DNA of 64,000 nt from the NCBI GenBank assembly GCA_027625915.1, contig JANTQA010000063.1, positions 2,170,001 through 2,234,000 on the forward strand, written 5' to 3'. The translations under genes and the position numbers were made by a program. Below the pieces are notes generated by a model. It made no database searches. It was not told where the DNA came from and saw only the letters and a list, made by a program, of their open reading frames with translations. Shown piece by piece: positions 1-10,464 of the stretch (its first letter is position 1; each line of letters starts with the position of its first letter). The DNA comes from Anaeramoeba flamelloides. Taxonomy: Eukaryota; Metamonada; Anaeramoebidae.

Positions 1-640
1 CTTGAGTTTTTTTTAATTTAAGATTTAATTAGATTTTCAAATCAAAAAAAAAAAAAAAAGAAAAGTAATTTGTAGATTCAAAAGGGTAGAATTTTTAATA
101 AAAGTTATTTACGAGTTATTAAAACTTGTTATTATTTCCATGAATTAGCAATTTGAAATCTTTGATTTTTAAGAAAATTTAGAATGCATACCCCCCTTTT
201 CCAACCCCTCTTTTAAGTTTCTAAATCTTTTTTATTTATTTTTTCTTTTAGAAATTAATCCAAGTTTAATTTGTATAAAATTAAATCAATTAATTAATTA
301 GATTTTCAGAATAAAATAGAAACCCTGATTTGGGGTAAGGTAGTACTCTAAAAACTTGTCATAACTTTAAACTAATGTAAAATTCCTTAGTATAAAATCT
401 AAGGTTAACACATTCAGAGATTGTGAAATGATTATTTTATTTGATTTTTTTAAAATTTTATCAATTTATATTTTCTATTTTTTAAAAAAGTTCATACCAA
501 TTAAGATTTATTTTTATTTAAAAAGGTATTTTTTTTTTAATTTCGCCAAAAATTATTTATTTATTAAAAAAAAAAAAAATAAATAAATAATTTACCAATC
601 CCCAAAGTTGTTCAAATATTATCCTTTTGTAATCTTTTTT
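1..640. other. AT-rich intergenic, no gene seen
   Basis: The stretch holds only short homopolymer A and T runs. No reading frame with protein-like composition and no repeat shared with the rest of the window was recognised. Confidence 0.5.
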
Positions 641-1225
641 TTTTTTTTTGACAAAAACATTCAATTTTAAAAAAAAATAATAATAAACTAAATTTCAAAA
701 AAATTGGAACAGTTTACACAGTTTAAAGTATAAAAATACTGAATTTTACATCTAATTTGGAAAGAATTTTAAACAAATATTCATTTTTTATCTTTTTTTT
801 TTGTTTTCATTTCCCTTTTCCCATTTACGTTTTCTGTTTCGTTTGATCTGGAATTTTTTTACAGAATGGTTGATAAAAAATTATTATTGAGTTTGTTAAA
901 TAGAAAAATCACATTCAATTGGTAGACGCTATCTTATCATTTGATCGATCAACAATTGTTGTTGAAATTTCAACAAATTTGTCAATAATTTTTTTTACTT
1001 AGCTCGTTTCGTCATTATGGAAACGCCAATTTTTTTTTTTTTGTTTTATTTTTTTTTGTATTTGTATCACAATTATTACTTATAAATAAAATTTAATACT
1101 GGCTAACGTTTAATGTGGTTTATATTATGTTTGAAAAAATAGAATAAATTGTGATTTTTTTTTGCTTATTTTTGATTATGGGTGTGTACAAATTTTTTGG
1201 AATGGGATTTACAAGAATTTGAAAA
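640..1225. repeat. Interspersed repeat E, copy 1 (uninterrupted)
   Basis: This segment matches about 32020-33330 and 49245-50165 of the window. Shared blocks include GATCGATCAACAATTGTT-like sequence near 940 and GGGTGTGTACAAATTTTTTG near 1180. It carries no insertion where copy 2 holds a foldback element and copy 3 holds an A element, so it serves as the empty site for both. No coding potential was recognised. The right-hand half starts and ends with weak inverted copies of a GGACACACC-like motif in copy 2, so it may itself be an old inverted-repeat transposon. Confidence 0.6.
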
Positions 1226-1744
1226 CAGAAATAAATTAGAAAATTTCATTTAAAAAAAATAATAAAAACAACAAGATTCTTTATAATTTCAAAAAAAAAT
1301 TTGAAAAATTATATAATCTAACTAATCACATTAAAAAAGTAAAGAATTCCAAATCAAAAAAAAAAAAAAAAAATCAATTTCAGATAACACTAGTATGAAA
1401 AAATAAAATTGAAAAAAAAAAAGTTTGACAAAATTATTACTTCAATTTTCATTTTCATCATTGTTAATCAGGTTTATTCAAAATGTAATCAAACCCCAGT
1501 TCTTAAAAATCTTGATGCTGTTGTATTTATTGTTGTTAATAGTACTACGATTTTTAAAAGTCTCTAGTCTAGAAAAAAAGGTCTATTTTGGGGTAAAAAA
1601 TTTTAAATGGATGTGACAATTAATTTTCTTTAAACTCAACTTTATAATATTTTTTGAATCGATAATAACTAATAGTTTTAAAAACCCTCTTATCATTTAA
1701 AAAAACTCAAACACAGGAAAAAAATAACTGATGATAAATAATGA
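1226..1744. other. Intergenic, nothing recognised
   Basis: AT-rich sequence. A short open frame at 1425-1616 has low-complexity hydrophobic composition typical of chance frames in this base composition. Confidence 0.5.
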
Positions 1745-2310
1745 GAGTGTCCGTCAAGTGCCGTAGAGTACCTAGGTTTTCTTGAGGTTTTTATTTATTT
1801 GTGAAGTGTTCTAGGTTTTTTTTATTTTTTTAAATAAACCGAAAATTTATTAAAATTTTCTGTTTATTTCTAAAAGTAAAAAAAACCTAGAACACTTCAC
1901 AAATAAATAAAAAACTCAAGAAAACCTAAAGAAAGTGTCCTAGGTTTTTTTTTACTTTTTGAAATAAACTGAAAATTTATTAAAATTTTCTGTTTATTTC
2001 AAAAATTAAAAAAAAACTAACGGAAAATCAACAGAAAAATATTTTTTTCGATTTAAAAGAACAAATAATTCTTTAATAGTCAAAATAATTGATTCCCTCT
2101 TTGAAAGATATTCATTAAATTTAAAATACTTTTAAAATATAATAAAATGACCTCTTCGCAAGAAGCAAAAATTTTTTCAAATTTTTTACTCTTTAATTGA
2201 AAAAGAATATTAAGAGAACCTGAAAAATTGGATTTTTCAACTTTAAATTGTAAAATATCTTTAAAAATAATTTTTGATAAAATATTTTATAATAAATCAA
2301 TATTATTTAT
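1745..2310. repeat. Repeat D, copy 1 (palindromic head plus relic tail)
   Basis: The head (about 1745-2035) is a stack of inverted repeats. Blocks reading CCTAGGTTTTCTTGAGG and GTGAAGTGTTCTAGG are followed by their reverse complements about 60 bases on. The tail (about 2036-2310) aligns base by base with about 58965-59240. Read on the minus strand, both tails contain similar stretches of coding-like sequence, so the tail may be the decayed end of a mobile element gene. I do not recognise the family. Confidence 0.6.
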
Positions 2311-3180
2311 TGAAGTGTAGATATTAAAAGGATAAAATTTAGTAATTTGTTTTTGAATAAATTTTAAAAATTAATGCATTTACAGATATGTCAATCTAGG
2401 ATCTTTTGGAAAAAAATAATAAAAATTTAAAATCCTACTTCATTTGACTAAAAAATAACTATCTAATATTTAAATATAGAAAATTTTTGATCAACAGTAC
2501 TTATATATTATGAAATAGCCTTGTTCAGTATTGATTTTTTACAAATAAAAATGTTTTGAACTAATCGAAAAGTGCTTTTGTTATATTATTTAGATGTAAA
2601 AATAAAATGTGAAGTTATAATTCCATAATCAACATTAGTTTTATATAGACTTGAATTTTGAGAATAAAATTCAATGGGATCTTAAATGAATCTAAATTTT
2701 AAAAAAAAAAGAGATAAAAATATAAAGATAAATTAATTTATAAATAAGGGTATGATAAATTTAAAAAAAAAGAAAAGAAAAGAAAAGAAAAAGAAAAAAA
2801 GAAAGGGGGGTATGTGTTTGAAATTTTAATAATATGCATATATAATACTTAATTTTATTGAATTGAAATACAAAAAAAAAACTCATTTAATAAATATTGG
2901 TCTTAAAAACCAATAATAAAACAAAGGTGCATAAAATCCATCATATGTGATTACAGCATATGCAAAAAAACTATTTTTAGTTTATATGAAAATATATCAA
3001 TAGATAAATGAATAATTAAAGAAAGAAAGAATTAATTAATATTTGTTTATATAAAAATTATTTTTATTATTATTTATGGATGGGCGAGGGGGTAATTTCT
3101 TTAATTTGTCATTTTTTTTTTTTTTAATTTTAGAAATGAAAAGAAAATTTAAGAAATTTTCCTTTAATTTCTTTGATTAA
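2311..3180. other. Intergenic with AAAAG microsatellite
   Basis: Nothing gene-like was seen. A run of AAAAG-type pentamers occupies about 2762-2805; a similar tract lies at about 51776-51810 in the RCC1-BTB intron. Confidence 0.5.
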
Positions 3181-3184
3181 AAAA

Positions 3185-3640
3185 AAAAAAACCTAGGTAC
3201 TCAACGGCAATTTTCAGCACTTGGGTAATTGATGGCACTTTTCGTTATGTTTTTCAGAATTCAAAAGAATTGAGTAAAATTCATGTTTTTTCTCTATTCT
3301 TTTGAATTAAAAAAAAGGGGGGCGGTTAAGTTTTATTAAGTTTTCTGTTTATTTGTAAAGTGTTCTAGGTTTTTTTACAAGTTTTCTATTTATTTGTGAA
3401 AATCTATAGGTTTTCTTTAGTTTTTGCTTTAGAAATAAAATAGAAAACCTCAAGAAAACCTCAAGAAAATCGCTATTATGTTTTTTTTATTTCTTAAATT
3501 CAAAAAAAAAAAAAAAACGCCATTAGCTTTTCCAAAATTCAAAATAATAGAGAAAAAGCTTGGATTTTACTTAATTCTTTCAAATTCTGGAAAATCTAGG
3601 AACTCTACGGCACTTTCCCGAATTCCTAAATTTTTTAAGC
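3185..3640. repeat. Repeat D, copy 2
   Basis: It carries the same CCTAGG-centred and TTCAGAATTCAAAAGAAT-type inverted blocks as the other D copies (1745, 6060, 35035 and 58770). The short frame at 3478-3702 lies inside the repeat and is not considered a gene. Confidence 0.55.
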
Positions 3641-4249
3641 GATTTTTGAGTTTTGTCTTTTATCCACTCGGGGTCATAAATATATTAAATTTTTTGTTCT
3701 AATAATATTAAAGATATTAATATTTTTGATTGGTTTTATTTAATTAGAAGTTTACTTATGTGTGATTTTGTTTTGGAAAAAAAATAATAAAAAGTATTTT
3801 TAAACTTAAAAGAAGGGGATGTGTAAGGGGGGTATGTATTTTTCATTCGTTTAAAAATCAAAGTTTTCAAATCGTTTATTACATGAAGATAATAACTGAT
3901 TTTTGAAAATACTAAACAACTTTGAAATTGAATATTGAACTCTTTGAGTATACAAATAACTAATATTAATATTTTCCAATATTAGGAATATTATTTTTTG
4001 AATTCAGGTATTCAGATTTTTACGATAATTTTCATAGATTGGGAAATTCCGGAGAAAATAATCCAAATCTTCAATGATATCGAAATTATTTTTTTTCTGA
4101 ATAATTTACAATATTTTTGATTTGTCTTTATTCATAACATAAGAATTTCTCTTTAGATAATTAGTAAAAAATTTAAGTTTTAAAATCAAAATAAAACCGC
4201 TCCATTTTAAAAATTAATCTCTATTCACAATAACATTAATAAACAGTTC
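3641..4249. other. Intergenic, nothing recognised
   Basis: AT-rich sequence without shared repeats or coding signal that I could recognise. Confidence 0.45.
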
Positions 4250-6060
4250 ACCACAAGGAAAAAATAAATTCTGAAAATTAAAAATAGCCAAAACGACATA
4301 TTAAATTTCAGTTATATATCTTTTATAAATTATTTTTTTGAAAGTTATCATAATTTTATGTAATTAAGAAAAGATAGCTATTAAACTCATTAAGATTTGA
4401 ATTCCCCCTTTTTCAAAAGTACGTACTTTTGAAAAAAACACCTATTTTTAGGGTATTTTTTAATTGGGAGAAGTTACAACGAATGAACTTTAGATTGAAC
4501 ATTATGGAAGAAAAAATAATAATAAAGGTTAAAACAATTTGCAGAGAAAACAGGGAATATAAACTTTGTTTCAGTCAAAGGGATAATTTTTTTTTTCAAA
4601 TATCAAATATTTTTTATAATTGGCCTTTGAAGAATAAATTAGAAATAAGTTGAATAATAAACTTTAAAGAATAGTTTATATCGCCTAAAACAAAACTAAT
4701 AAATCAATAGAATTTCTTAAAAAAAGAAAAACCCAAATTCGTAGGGCCATATTGAGAAAAAAAACAATGTTCATTTTGATCTCCTATCAAAGATCAAATA
4801 AATTTTCAATAGAAATCAAAATTATCTCTCTACAATCATTTTTACTTTATCAATAACCTTAGAATAACACATTTTTACCAAGTGACTTGAGATCTTGCAA
4901 TAAAAAAAATTTTTCGCAACTGAATGACATTTTTAAAAAAATCTTAAAAAAGTGCAAAAATGTGAAAAAATGAAAATTTCCAAAATAAATTTTTTCTTGG
5001 AATATCCATTCAAAGCCTTTAAACGACATATAATTCGCCCATCATAACTGGTCCCCTTTGACTGAAAAATGGGTTATATTAAAACACAAACATGAAAAAA
5101 CATATAATGATAAAAAATATTCCATAAATAGAAAAAAAATCATTTTTTCAATTTAATTTTAGCAATATTTTTTGAAAGTAATATTTGATTTTATTTTGAA
5201 AATTGAAAAATATGGTTTTTTTTAGGCTATTAAAAAAATAGATGAACATGGTCTCTCCACTAAGTCAAATAAAAATATCAAAAATTTTTACAATTAAAAA
5301 TGTGAAAAATATATGACAGAAAATTTTCATTTTTTTTTCAATTCTCATTAATACCTAATAAAGTTGTAAACCCTTTTCAAAATTGTTATGTAAGGTATTT
5401 CCAAAAAAGTGTGGCATTTTTTTTTACATTTCATGGAAAATACTCTTTGTTAATTGAAGATAACAAATTAAGTTTAATATTAAGGCCAGTCGAATCAATG
5501 ACTAAGATATTAATTCAAAATATGTTAGTTGAAATATTCCCAAAAAATGAAAAAAAAAAATAACACTTTTTTTGGACAAAACAATAACGAACAATTTCAA
5601 AAAAAAAAACTGTAAATATGGAAAGGTCACAAATTTGATTTTTTAAACAATAAAATGTATTTATATGTTTTTAATTCTATTTGAAATTTTTTTAGGGTTA
5701 AATAAGTTATGATAACGATTTTTTCAATCAAAGGGGAAATAATAAATACTAATTTTCACTCCTTAAAAATAGCAGATAAAATCAAGATCAGAAAATTTAA
5801 TCTATTTTATTTATGTAAGCAATACAATACTAAGAAATAAATTGAATTATTTTATTATCAAGAATCAATTAATGGTAGTTAATGATTTTGGACGTTTAAA
5901 TACTTTTTTTGAAGATTGGTTTTAATATATATATAATTTAAAATGAATTTGCCCCACTTTCTTGGAAATGGCTTATAATAGTGTTTATTATGTGAGGTAT
6001 ATTTCAAAAATACAAAATTTGGAGATTTTTTTTTTTTGAAAAAATTTTCCGAGTTATGTT
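4250..6060 (-). repeat. Composite repeat C, copy 1, carrying a B element
   Basis: This is an old interspersed repeat. Its two ends match, in reverse orientation, the copy at about 22250-22985; its middle (about 4740-5110) matches about 59570-60190. It is split by the B element at 5393-5973. Outside the insertion the order of blocks is the same as in copy 2, except that copy 2 lacks roughly 4510-5040. The short frame at 4429-4653 lies within it and may be a coding relic, but the family is not recognised. Confidence 0.6.
5393..5973. mobile_element. B element copy 1: non-autonomous TA-target DNA transposon
   Basis: A 581-bp element has imperfect terminal inverted repeats of about 24 bp. The left end reads AGGTATTTCCAAAAAAGTG and the right end is a near reverse complement ending in GGAAATGGCT. 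It is flanked by TA on both sides (5391-5392 and 5974-5975). The related repeat C copy at 22.3 kb lacks the insertion and has a single TA at the same place, which supports a TA target-site duplication. There is no internal gene. A TA target and short inverted repeats are typical of Tc1/mariner derivatives, but no transposase is present to confirm this. Confidence 0.8.
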
Positions 6061-6155
6061 GTTTCTAGGTTTTCCACGATTCAAAAGAATATTACAAAAT
6101 CTGTAATTTGGTTCTATTCTTTCAAATTCTGAAAAAAAAAACTAACGAAAAAAGA
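6060..6155. repeat. Repeat D, copy 3 (fragment)
   Basis: This is a short fragment with the TTCTAGGTTTTCC and ATTCAAAAGAATA inverted blocks of family D, directly after repeat C. Confidence 0.5.
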
Positions 6156-6599
6156 TATTTAAATATTTTTGACCTTTCCAACTATGGCTATTTTATGATT
6201 TGTTGTTCTCTAAATTTAAGATTATTAGCTATTTCATCAAAATTGTTAATTTTTGACTGGGTTTAAATCGCATTTTATATCTCATTATTCTAGAAAATTC
6301 AATTTTAGCTTCCGTTTTGTAAATATTTCTTGACGAGCGTGGATTTATTAATAAAAATTGTAGTATTTTTTTTTTTTTTTTGTATTTGGTTACGCATCTA
6401 TTTAATTAAAATCGATTTGTTTCAAATCAAATATTTCTAATCCATATAGTAATTGATTATGTAAAACGGATTTGGTAAAAAAATGAATTTTTAAGCCATT
6501 TGTAGAATTTATTTTGTTGTGGGATATTAATTAATTTTTTGAAATTGGTTTGAACTTTTGTAAAATTAAAATTTATATGGGTTTGTTTATTCAGTCAAA
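6156..6599. other. Intergenic, nothing recognised
   Basis: AT-rich sequence with no gene or shared repeat recognised. Confidence 0.45.
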
Positions 6600-6863
6600 T
6601 ACCCCTAATAAAAAAAGTTTTTGATAACATGTTATAAACTTGTTGTAAAGGTGTTATAAACGTTTAAAATGTTATAAAATTTTATAATAAAAACTTTAAT
6701 AACATAAATATTTGTTATAAAATGTGTTATAAATTTTGTAACATGTTATAAGTCTGTTATAAGGATATTTTTTAAAAAAATATTGAAAAAATCATCATTT
6801 AAAGGGAAATTTTGTTATAAAAATGTTTTATAGATGTTATAAAACAATTTTTTTATTAGGGTA
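6600..6863. mobile_element. MITE I: inverted-repeat element with nine GTTATAA motifs
   Basis: A 264-bp element has terminal inverted repeats TACCCCTAATAAAAAAA (left) and TTTTTTTATTAGGGTA (right). The interior carries nine copies of GTTATAA, all on the + strand and usually preceded by T and followed by A. No coding capacity is present. Clustered short motifs next to inverted termini resemble the subterminal transposase-binding repeats of hAT or CACTA-type elements, but the family is not identified. Only one copy was seen in the window. Confidence 0.7.
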
Positions 6864-8151
6864 CTAAGATATAAATTTTTGTTTGAGTTTTGAGTTTTGT
6901 TATTATTATAATTTTTGGGGGTTAACTCAAAAATCTCGAATGATTTTATATATTTTTTCAAATTGATAATTTAATTCTTTTAATTATCCTTTCATGGGTA
7001 ATACCAAGCCATCAGCAAATATTTGAACATGTATTTCTTGTGGTTTGGGTTTGTATAGAAGAAAATCAATAATGGAACCAAATAATAAAGGGGGTAAGGA
7101 ATCTCATTAGTAAATATCCCTTACTTCTTTTGGATAGTAAAAAATTTGTTTAAAGGGTTCTTCTTTTTTATAAAAATTGGTGTGGTAAAACCTATTGATA
7201 TTTTTAATCTTTGAGTTGTTTACTAAACAACTGAAATAATTAAGATTGGTATAATTAATTATTATTTAAAAATAATCAAATTAAAAAGGATTTCTTTGGG
7301 TATAATGTAAATTTTGCAGATTTTTAAAAAAAGTGTTTTGGGAACAGTTTTTGAACTTGTTAATTTGGTGGTTTTTAAAATATTTTTTTTTATTCAAAAA
7401 AAAGAAAAAAAAATGTTAAGAAAAATAACCCAAATCAAGAACTTATATTTGTTTAATGTTTATATTAATTATGGTAATTTTTTTGAAATTAAGTAGATTT
7501 TTTAGAGTTATTTCCAAAACTAACTTTTATTTTTAAAGTGTATTTTTATTTACTTCCTTTATAAATACAATAAGATTTCATTCTCCTTTGAAGAATATTT
7601 TTTTTTTTTTGAAATAATCTGAAAATATGTTGAGTTTTGAACTATTCAAAAATGAGAAAAATGGATCAAACTTTTTAAAAACAATAATTCCTTTTCTGAA
7701 AATAATATTTAAAGTGAGTCTGGTTTTATAGTAATCATATATTCATTTCATTTCTGAATTCCGAGATTAAAGTAAAAATTTTATTGAATTTGTTATCAAA
7801 TATACTATGGTTTTTTTTTTTTATGATTCACAAGTGGAAACCTAGTGCCTCTATTTTTCAGTTTTTGGATTTATTGTGAAGAAATAAGTGTTGAAAAAAC
7901 CACTTAATCTAGTGAAGAGAGAATTTTGATTTGGCTAAATTTTATTTCTCCTAATTCAAAGAGTGTCTAGACATTCGAAGTATTTTAAACTTAATTTAGT
8001 TTTTTAAAATAGCATTAATAATCAAAAATGAAGAAATAAAAAATAAAGAATTTAATAAATCAATATTCTCAAAAAAATTAAACTTGTTGGAAACGGTTGA
8101 ACTTGCTGTTCTGTGTTATTAGTATTTGAATTCCTTTTTCTTAATTATTTT
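6864..8151. other. Intergenic or long TPRA1 intron, nothing recognised
   Basis: I looked on the minus strand for the missing last exon of the TPRA1-like gene and found no convincing match. A short frame at 7314-7496 is low complexity and rejected. Confidence 0.4.
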
Positions 8152-8594
8152 GGAGTTTTTTTGATATAAATCGATTTTTAGATTAAACTACTTATACCAT
8201 AACCAGTGTTAGTCTTGGCATAAAACTTGAATTAAGAACGGGTATTTTGAGTGAGTCATTTTCGATTTAAAAAAATAATAAAACCTAAATTTAATAGAGA
8301 TTGAGAAAATTTTTTCCAATTACTAAGATTGGAAGCCCGTGTTTATTTTCATATTTAAACTTATTTCTAGATAAGGAATCCTTATTTAGAAATTGGTCAA
8401 AAAAAAATAATAGAGACTAGTCCCTTAAAGAATAGATCTGTGTGTCTTTTTTAAATTTTGGTTTTATTATTTTTTTAAATCGAAAATGACTCACCCAAAG
8501 TACCCGTTCTTAATTCAAGTTTTATGCCAAGACTAACACTGGTTATGGTATAAGTAGTTTAATCTAAAAATCGATTTTTATCAAAAAAACTCTA
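8152..8594. mobile_element. Long-TIR element K next to TPRA1
   Basis: This is a 443-bp element whose arms (about 8152-8297 and 8451-8594) are near-perfect reverse complements over about 145 bp. Matching blocks include CGATTTTTAGATTAAACTA and ATGCCAAGACTAACACTGG. The arms are joined by a unique spacer of about 150 bp. It has no coding capacity. It lies 3' of the splice donor of the TPRA1-like gene, so it is probably inside that gene's next intron. The high identity of the arms suggests a recent insertion or arm conversion. Confidence 0.8.
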
Positions 8595-8757
8595 AAAATG
8601 GAGATATCATATTTTCACTTTTGTTACTGTTCCCTTAATTACAATAAATAAAAATGTGGATCAATTTAAAAACAAAAACAAAAATAAAAAAAGAATAACA
8701 CAGTTTGATTTACCCAACAACAAGAAGAAGAGGAGAGGGGGGAGGAAGAATACTTAC

Positions 8758-9446
8758 CAATAACCAGCTTGTGTTTGAAAATAAATGAAAATATTTGCTG
8801 TTAGAAATGCAAGCTTGGTACTAAAAATAAGAAAAATATATTGGTAAAATTGCTCTTTTAAAGGGAACTTAATTGAGTATTTTGGCAAACTGGAAACAAC
8901 AAGAACTAGAAAATAAGTGGCAACAAATGATCCATCAAAGCAAAACCAAAAAATGGTTGCTTGTTGTGATTTTTCATAAGCAAAAATCTTAATATCGAAG
9001 CCCCAATTGAGAATTATTTCAAGTGCAAAGACCAGCAGTATTAAGGCTGTTGTAAAGGTGATGGATCGGCGAAAAAAGTGAGCCTGTTTCCGAACAATTA
9101 TAGAAACCAAAATGGAGTATTCACAAAAGAATGAGCACAAGTGAGTCAGGAGAAAGACTATCGTTGCATTGGTTTCCTGGTTTTTTAGTAGCCCAAAAGC
9201 TTCTAATATCACATTGCCAAACGAAACAATGGAAACAATGTATATAAGGCTATAGAGGTACGAAACACTTATTTCGTTTGAGCTTCTGAGGATTTGTCTA
9301 TGGCGCCTGAAGCGTGTTATCAAATAGCTTAGAAATAATAAATTGAAAAGGCATGGTAATAACGCATAGATTCGAACAGATCCAGTATTGGTAATAAGAT
9401 CTTTACAAAAGCTCAATTGGTAATTGCTAGAATTCAAAAGAATCAT
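8758..9446 (-). CDS. TPRA1-family seven-helix membrane protein, exon 1 (3' exon not found)
   Basis: The 229 complete codons resemble TPRA1/GPR175 (Pfam Tmemb_40), a conserved eukaryotic polytopic membrane protein of unclear biochemical role. Hydrophobic segments begin near residues 24, 58, 93, 132, 167 and 200. Family-like stretches include VRIYALLPCLFNLLFL near the N-terminus and PLKEQFYQYIFLIF near the end. The frame stops just after GYW, but a perfect donor (GTAAGT) begins at 8757 on the minus strand. The codon is split after TG, which would continue as Cys or Trp, and Cys is what the family has there. The last helix (LYFxxFxPLIY-like in relatives) should therefore be in another exon. I could not find it in the next 1.5 kb, which includes element K. 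The start at 9446 gives an N-terminus of family-like length. Confidence 0.75.
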
Positions 9447-10440
9447 TAATAATTTGGGTTATTAAGGATTACCCTTGTTTTTTTCCTTCTCAAAAGGAAA
9501 AAAAGTAAAATTATTTGGATGGAAAATGGTAAAAAATACTTTTTTAACTTTAAAGATGGTTGATTTTCTGTTTTTAGAGAATTTTCGTTTGATAATATCT
9601 GTTTGTGATGATTTTTTCTAATTCTGAATTTCAAACCTGATTTTTACAAGTTAATCAGAACGAAAAGAAACAGTCGAGTTGGAACGAACTAAAGGTTAAT
9701 GTGTTTGATCGTTTATAACACATGGGTTTATTTTTTGGTCAAAAGGAGTCTCCAAGTTAATTCGCGAACACGAAAAATTAAAGTTTTAATTCAATGAAAA
9801 AGTTGATTAAAAACAGTCTTCTAATTTTTTTTGTAAGTTTGTCTTTTGAAATTTCAAAAAGGAATTCATTTTTAAAGAGTATGAGAATAATATTAACAAT
9901 TTTTGACAAAAAATTTTCTTCAAAAAACTTGATTTAATTTAGCAGAGTCTATTTGTAAGAAGGATTCTCTTTCAAAAAATAATGGTAATCTGAATAAAAA
10001 AAGTGTTTGAATAACTGGCAAATATTTATGGTTGGAAAAGAAAAAGCGATGTAAAACAAAGACCTCAGTTTGTAATGTGAAAATTGGGAGTCATCAGTAG
10101 TTCGGGAAAAAGAAAAATGTTCTCTATGTCAAGGGAAAGATTTTTGGGTTTAATCGTCAAAAATACCCAAATTGTTTTTTTGAAGTGAAAAATAAAAAGT
10201 CTTCTTTTGTGAAAAGTTTTTTCGTTAAGAATTATTAAAACGAAAAAAAATAATTCACACCAAATACATCTTTGAAATTTCCAACAAAAGTTGGAAAAAT
10301 TTTGGGTGTGAAAAAAATTCTCCTTTCTTTTACAAAAAGTTAACAATTTTAAACAATTATCAAATTAAGAAGTAATTGAAAAAAGTTGTGAAAAAATTTC
10401 ATTTTCATATATTTTTATTTTAGTTTTTGTTCCTTTATTC
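9447..10440. other. Upstream region of the TPRA1-like gene
   Basis: This is the presumed promoter and 5' UTR of the minus-strand gene. Two short minus-strand frames (9446-9634 and 10065-10346) have no recognisable homology. The second, 93 codons, has somewhat more varied composition than most chance frames here but cannot be supported as a gene. Confidence 0.4.
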
Positions 10441-10442
10441 TT

Positions 10443-10464
10443 AATATATATATATATATATATA
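10443..10464. repeat. (TA)n microsatellite
   Basis: About eleven TA units. Similar tracts occur at 23401-23425 and 24138-24166. Confidence 0.8.

Noticed and set aside
3478-3702. Plus-strand frame of 74 codons
   Set aside because: It is made of repeat D blocks and a poly(A) run.
4429-4653. Plus-strand frame of 74 codons
   Set aside because: It lies inside repeat C; the related copy at 22.7 kb does not keep the frame.
10065-10346. Minus-strand frame of 93 codons upstream of TPRA1
   Set aside because: Composition is somewhat protein-like, but there is no recognised family, no splice context and no second copy.
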